This document shows positions 61,191 to 64,000 of a stretch of DNA of 64,000 nucleotides, piece by piece (position 1 is the first letter of the stretch; each line of letters starts with the position of its first letter). Origin of the DNA: Cricetomys ansorgei (Eukaryota; Chordata; Mammalia; Rodentia; Nesomyidae); NCBI GenBank assembly GCA_026225945.1, contig JAMJFZ010004062.1:1-64000 (forward strand), read 5' to 3'. The position numbers and the translations under genes are program-made. The notes beneath the pieces were generated by a model that worked only from the letters and a program-made list of their open reading frames with translations, was not told the origin of the DNA and ran no database searches.

Positions 61191-62214
61191 CTGCAGTGGG
61201 AGAAGATGGCAGGTTGGCAGGGATTCTGCCTCCATGAGGCCCCTGGACACATGACAGATCCAGTGGCCTCCCTGGGCTGGAGGCCTGCAAGCCAACATCT
61301 CCTGGTCACAACACGTGGCCGGCTGGGTAGTGGCCCATCATATTCACAGTCAGTGGAGGACGCTGAGACTCAGAGAGCTCGGGATGATTCTGTCTCCTGG
61401 ACCCCGGAGCTGTGAGCAGGATACATACTTTCCTCGCCTTGAAGCTGTAATTCTGCTCAGCTCCAAGAGCCACTGTAAGGCGGCCTTGGACCCTCTACTC
61501 TCCTTTCCCAGCCTTATGGACTCAGGGGAGACATACCAACTCTTACAAAGAGGACTCTCTGGGGACTGTGGATGATGCAATTTACAAGATAGGGAAGGCA
61601 AGTATGCAGGAGATGGGGAAAGGCTGAGATACTGGGGGCACAGCTAAGACAGGCTTGCCAGGCTCTGTCCCTAGGGAGTCTGACTGAATCAGGCTGGGGT
61701 CCTCTGGGCACTGAAGTTGTATCTCCAGGCTATGTGGGTGTCCAGTTTCCATCCCTAGGAACAGATTTGTGGATAGGCATGGACAGCAGTGGAGGGGCAC
61801 AAGGAGGGGTTGGGTGGCACATTTCACCTCAACATGGAAAGGGGGGAAGCAGTTTGGGATCTCCCAGCTGGGTTACTGCTCACTAGGAATAATGGAAGGC
61901 CTTCAGGTCCTGCCTTGCCCAGTCAGGGGCCCTGCTGGCTGGGTATCTTTGAGTCCATATCTCCTTTGGTCATAGATGGGAGTCCAGAGCGGGTCCTAGG
62001 GAACTGCAGTTGGGACAAGATGGTAGGCACTTGCCTTCTCTCCACACACCCTCAGGAAATCGTTGGTCCCCTCCTGCTTCCTGGAAAGGCAGCCTCAGCT
62101 TTTCAACACAAAATATCACAGGTGACGTAAGGCAGACAGAGGCACCTACCATGGTGAAGACTCTTAGGTCACCTTCTCACTGCCGGACCAGGTGGCTGTC
62201 ACCCGCCTCTTGCT

Positions 62215-62320
62215 GAGGACACTGGCTCAAAGAGGTTAAGTTGCATGTCCAAGTGTTCACAGTGGTAGAGACCCTCTCTGACTTCAAGCTGCACCCTTTC
62301 TACTAAAGCAAGGCCAGGCC
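62215..62320 (-). repeat. MIR fragment
   Basis: GGCTCAAAGAGGTTAAGTTG, reverse MIR core, diverged. Confidence 0.55.
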
Positions 62321-62469
62321 CCAAGTCACAGTAAGGCCCTCCCCGCAGCCACCAGAAGCAAAGACCTGCCTGTGTCAAGGAGACGTGCCCAAGTCACATC
62401 GGTGATGGCAAATATTGCACATGGACTAGCCACTGGCTGCATGCCAACTCTACCCTGTGCTGCTCTGAG

Positions 62470-62590
62470 CCTTCCTATGTCCTGAGGCAGGCACTGCTGT
62501 GTTCAAAGTTTGGCTTGGAGCACAGAGATGTCATGTCACTCACCCAAGGCCCTGTGATTGAATGGCCAGTCAGAACTTGAAGCCAGGTTT
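62470..62590 (-). repeat. MIR fragment
   Basis: CACTCACCCAAGGCCCTGTG and CAGTCAGAACTTGAAGCCAG. Confidence 0.6.
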
Positions 62591-62689
62591 GTGGCCAGTA
62601 ATGGTGGCCATTTGTCCAGGCTCTTGAACTTAAGACCATAGTTTGAATTTGACCTTTGGCTCCACCTAGTGGCTGAGGGAGAATTGCAC

Positions 62690-62925
62690 TGAACCTTTTT
62701 TTTTTTTTTTTAATTAATTTTTTTGTCTCTTTGTGAGACTGGGACTCATGTAGCCCAGGCTGGCCTCTAATTCTCTACATTGAAAAGCTAACCTTGAACT
62801 TTTAAGCCTCCTGCTTCTATCACATGACTTCTGGGACATGTGTCACCATATCTAGTTTATTAGGTGTTAGGGATCAAACAGCTTGCTAGGCAAGCTCTCT
62901 ATCAACTGAGCTGCATCCCTAGTCC
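62690..62925 (-). repeat. B4 SINE
   Basis: Poly-T, then CATGTAGCCCAGGCTGGCCT and CAACTGAGCTGCATCCCTAG. Confidence 0.85.
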
Positions 62926-64000
62926 ATTGCTGATGCTCTGTTTCACCCCCTTGTTTGATCTCAGAGTCCATAGGTTCTATCCCAGGACCATCCAGTATGT
63001 GGCTTTCCCACATAGAGCCCCCCCACACACCTACTTTTCTCTCAGCTCACAGAAGCCTTCTTCCCCTGAACTTTACTTCCTGAACCTGCAGACTGGGACC
63101 ATGGAACCTAGATTACAGGGCTTCCCAGAGGGTGAATGGGTAGATGGCACAAGTAGGCAGAGCCAGCCAAGACTACCTGAACCTCCATTGCCTCTCATAC
63201 TGTGGGAGAGTCTTAGGCCATTGCAGGTGTGGGTGGCCTCAGCCCCACCTAAGATCCCTCCAGCTCTTGGGGTGGGGGCAGGTTGTCTAGGTGGACTTCA
63301 CCTTTGAAAGGGGCAGAGCCTTTGCACCCATTTGCTTAGCTTTCTCAAGGCCCAGCCCTGAGCCCTAATGAACAAGCCGTTTCCATGACAACCAGGCTGC
63401 CCAAATTTCCCTTCCCCTGCCCCAAACCTTGTCCCAGAAGTAAGCCTTAAAGGACATCAAGCCAGTCTGTTCCAGGTCCCATGTTCCCCAAGGCGTATGC
63501 TTCTGTCTGTCTCTAGGTATCTGACTCCTGGCCCTCAGTTTTCTGTAGCCTAGGGTCTGGAAAGCACCACAGGGTGAAGTCACAGGACACATTCTGCCCT
63601 GTTTATCTTACTGTCACTGTTAATATCAGTGACCTGGCACTGGCAGAGGGCTGAACAATTAGACTTGCTTTCCCACCTCCGGGCATCTGTGGAGCACACG
63701 AGCGGAAGATGGGCTTGTACTTCCTTCCGCTGCTTGAGTCTGCCAGCCTCTCCCTGAGGGCAGCAAGGGGCCAGCCAGCTGGCTGGGAAGGGGTTGTCCC
63801 TTCTGGGAACCTGACTACCGGGAAATAGCACCAATTAATTAAGGGGTTGTGCAGAGAGGCAAGGTGGTCCGTGGCAATGGGCTGCCCAGAGCAGAAGGCA
63901 ACGGGTGTACAGAGCTGAAGATAGAAAGCCACGAAGGCTGAGGGAAATGCAGACTTGGCCTCCACTTCAGGCCTGACGCCTGGAAACCTGAATCCTTACC

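Larger units (their letters stand above)
61191..64000 (-). other. Syt7: Syt7 intron upstream of C2A, running off the window
   Basis: No alternative linker exon of Syt7 is recognisable here. Contents are MIR fragments (62215-62320, 62470-62590), a minus-strand B4 (62690-62925) and unique sequence. Confidence 0.75.

Overview
This is nuclear DNA from a muroid rodent. It contains split genes with GT..AG introns, dense rodent SINEs (B1, B2, B3, B4, ID), MaLR-type LTRs, MIR fragments and many (CA)n microsatellites. The SINE copies are fairly diverged, and I cannot resolve mouse, rat, hamster or vole from the sequence alone. The order Ppp1r32(+), Lrrc10b(+), Syt7(-) matches the known mammalian order (human 11q12, mouse chr19).

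Layout: 1-19.4 kb is intergenic, made of repeats plus unique DNA with no gene I can support. 19.5-27.6 kb holds Ppp1r32 (Saxo4), complete: one noncoding exon and 12 coding exons giving 422 residues, with a palindromic RFX X-box just upstream and a canonical poly(A) signal. 27.6-42.4 kb is intergenic and repeat-rich; around 37.7-38.9 kb it has a CpG-retaining block with unassigned coding-like reading frames. 42.4-44.1 kb is a CpG island carrying the single coding exon of Lrrc10b (292 residues). 45.2-48.8 kb separates two convergent genes. 48.8-64 kb is the 3' part of Syt7 on the minus strand: a ~3.1 kb 3'UTR and five coding exons for C2A, the linker and C2B. The 5' exons lie beyond the right edge.

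Ppp1r32 encodes a PP1-interacting, microtubule/cilium-associated protein, and a canonical PP1-docking KVHF is visible. Lrrc10b encodes a leucine-rich-repeat protein with a possible N-myristoylation start. Syt7 encodes the high-affinity Ca2+ sensor synaptotagmin-7. The three are not an operon and their products are not known to act together. Ppp1r32 and Lrrc10b each have an X-box-like RFX site in the promoter region, which would be consistent with a shared ciliated-cell programme (inference).

I did not find a new defence-like or mobile system. The items most worth checking are the 37.7-38.9 kb candidate exons, the paired X-boxes, a gammaretrovirus-type solo LTR with a 4-bp target-site duplication nested in an older LTR, an inverted pair of ~130-bp arms, and a local tandem duplication in a Syt7 intron.
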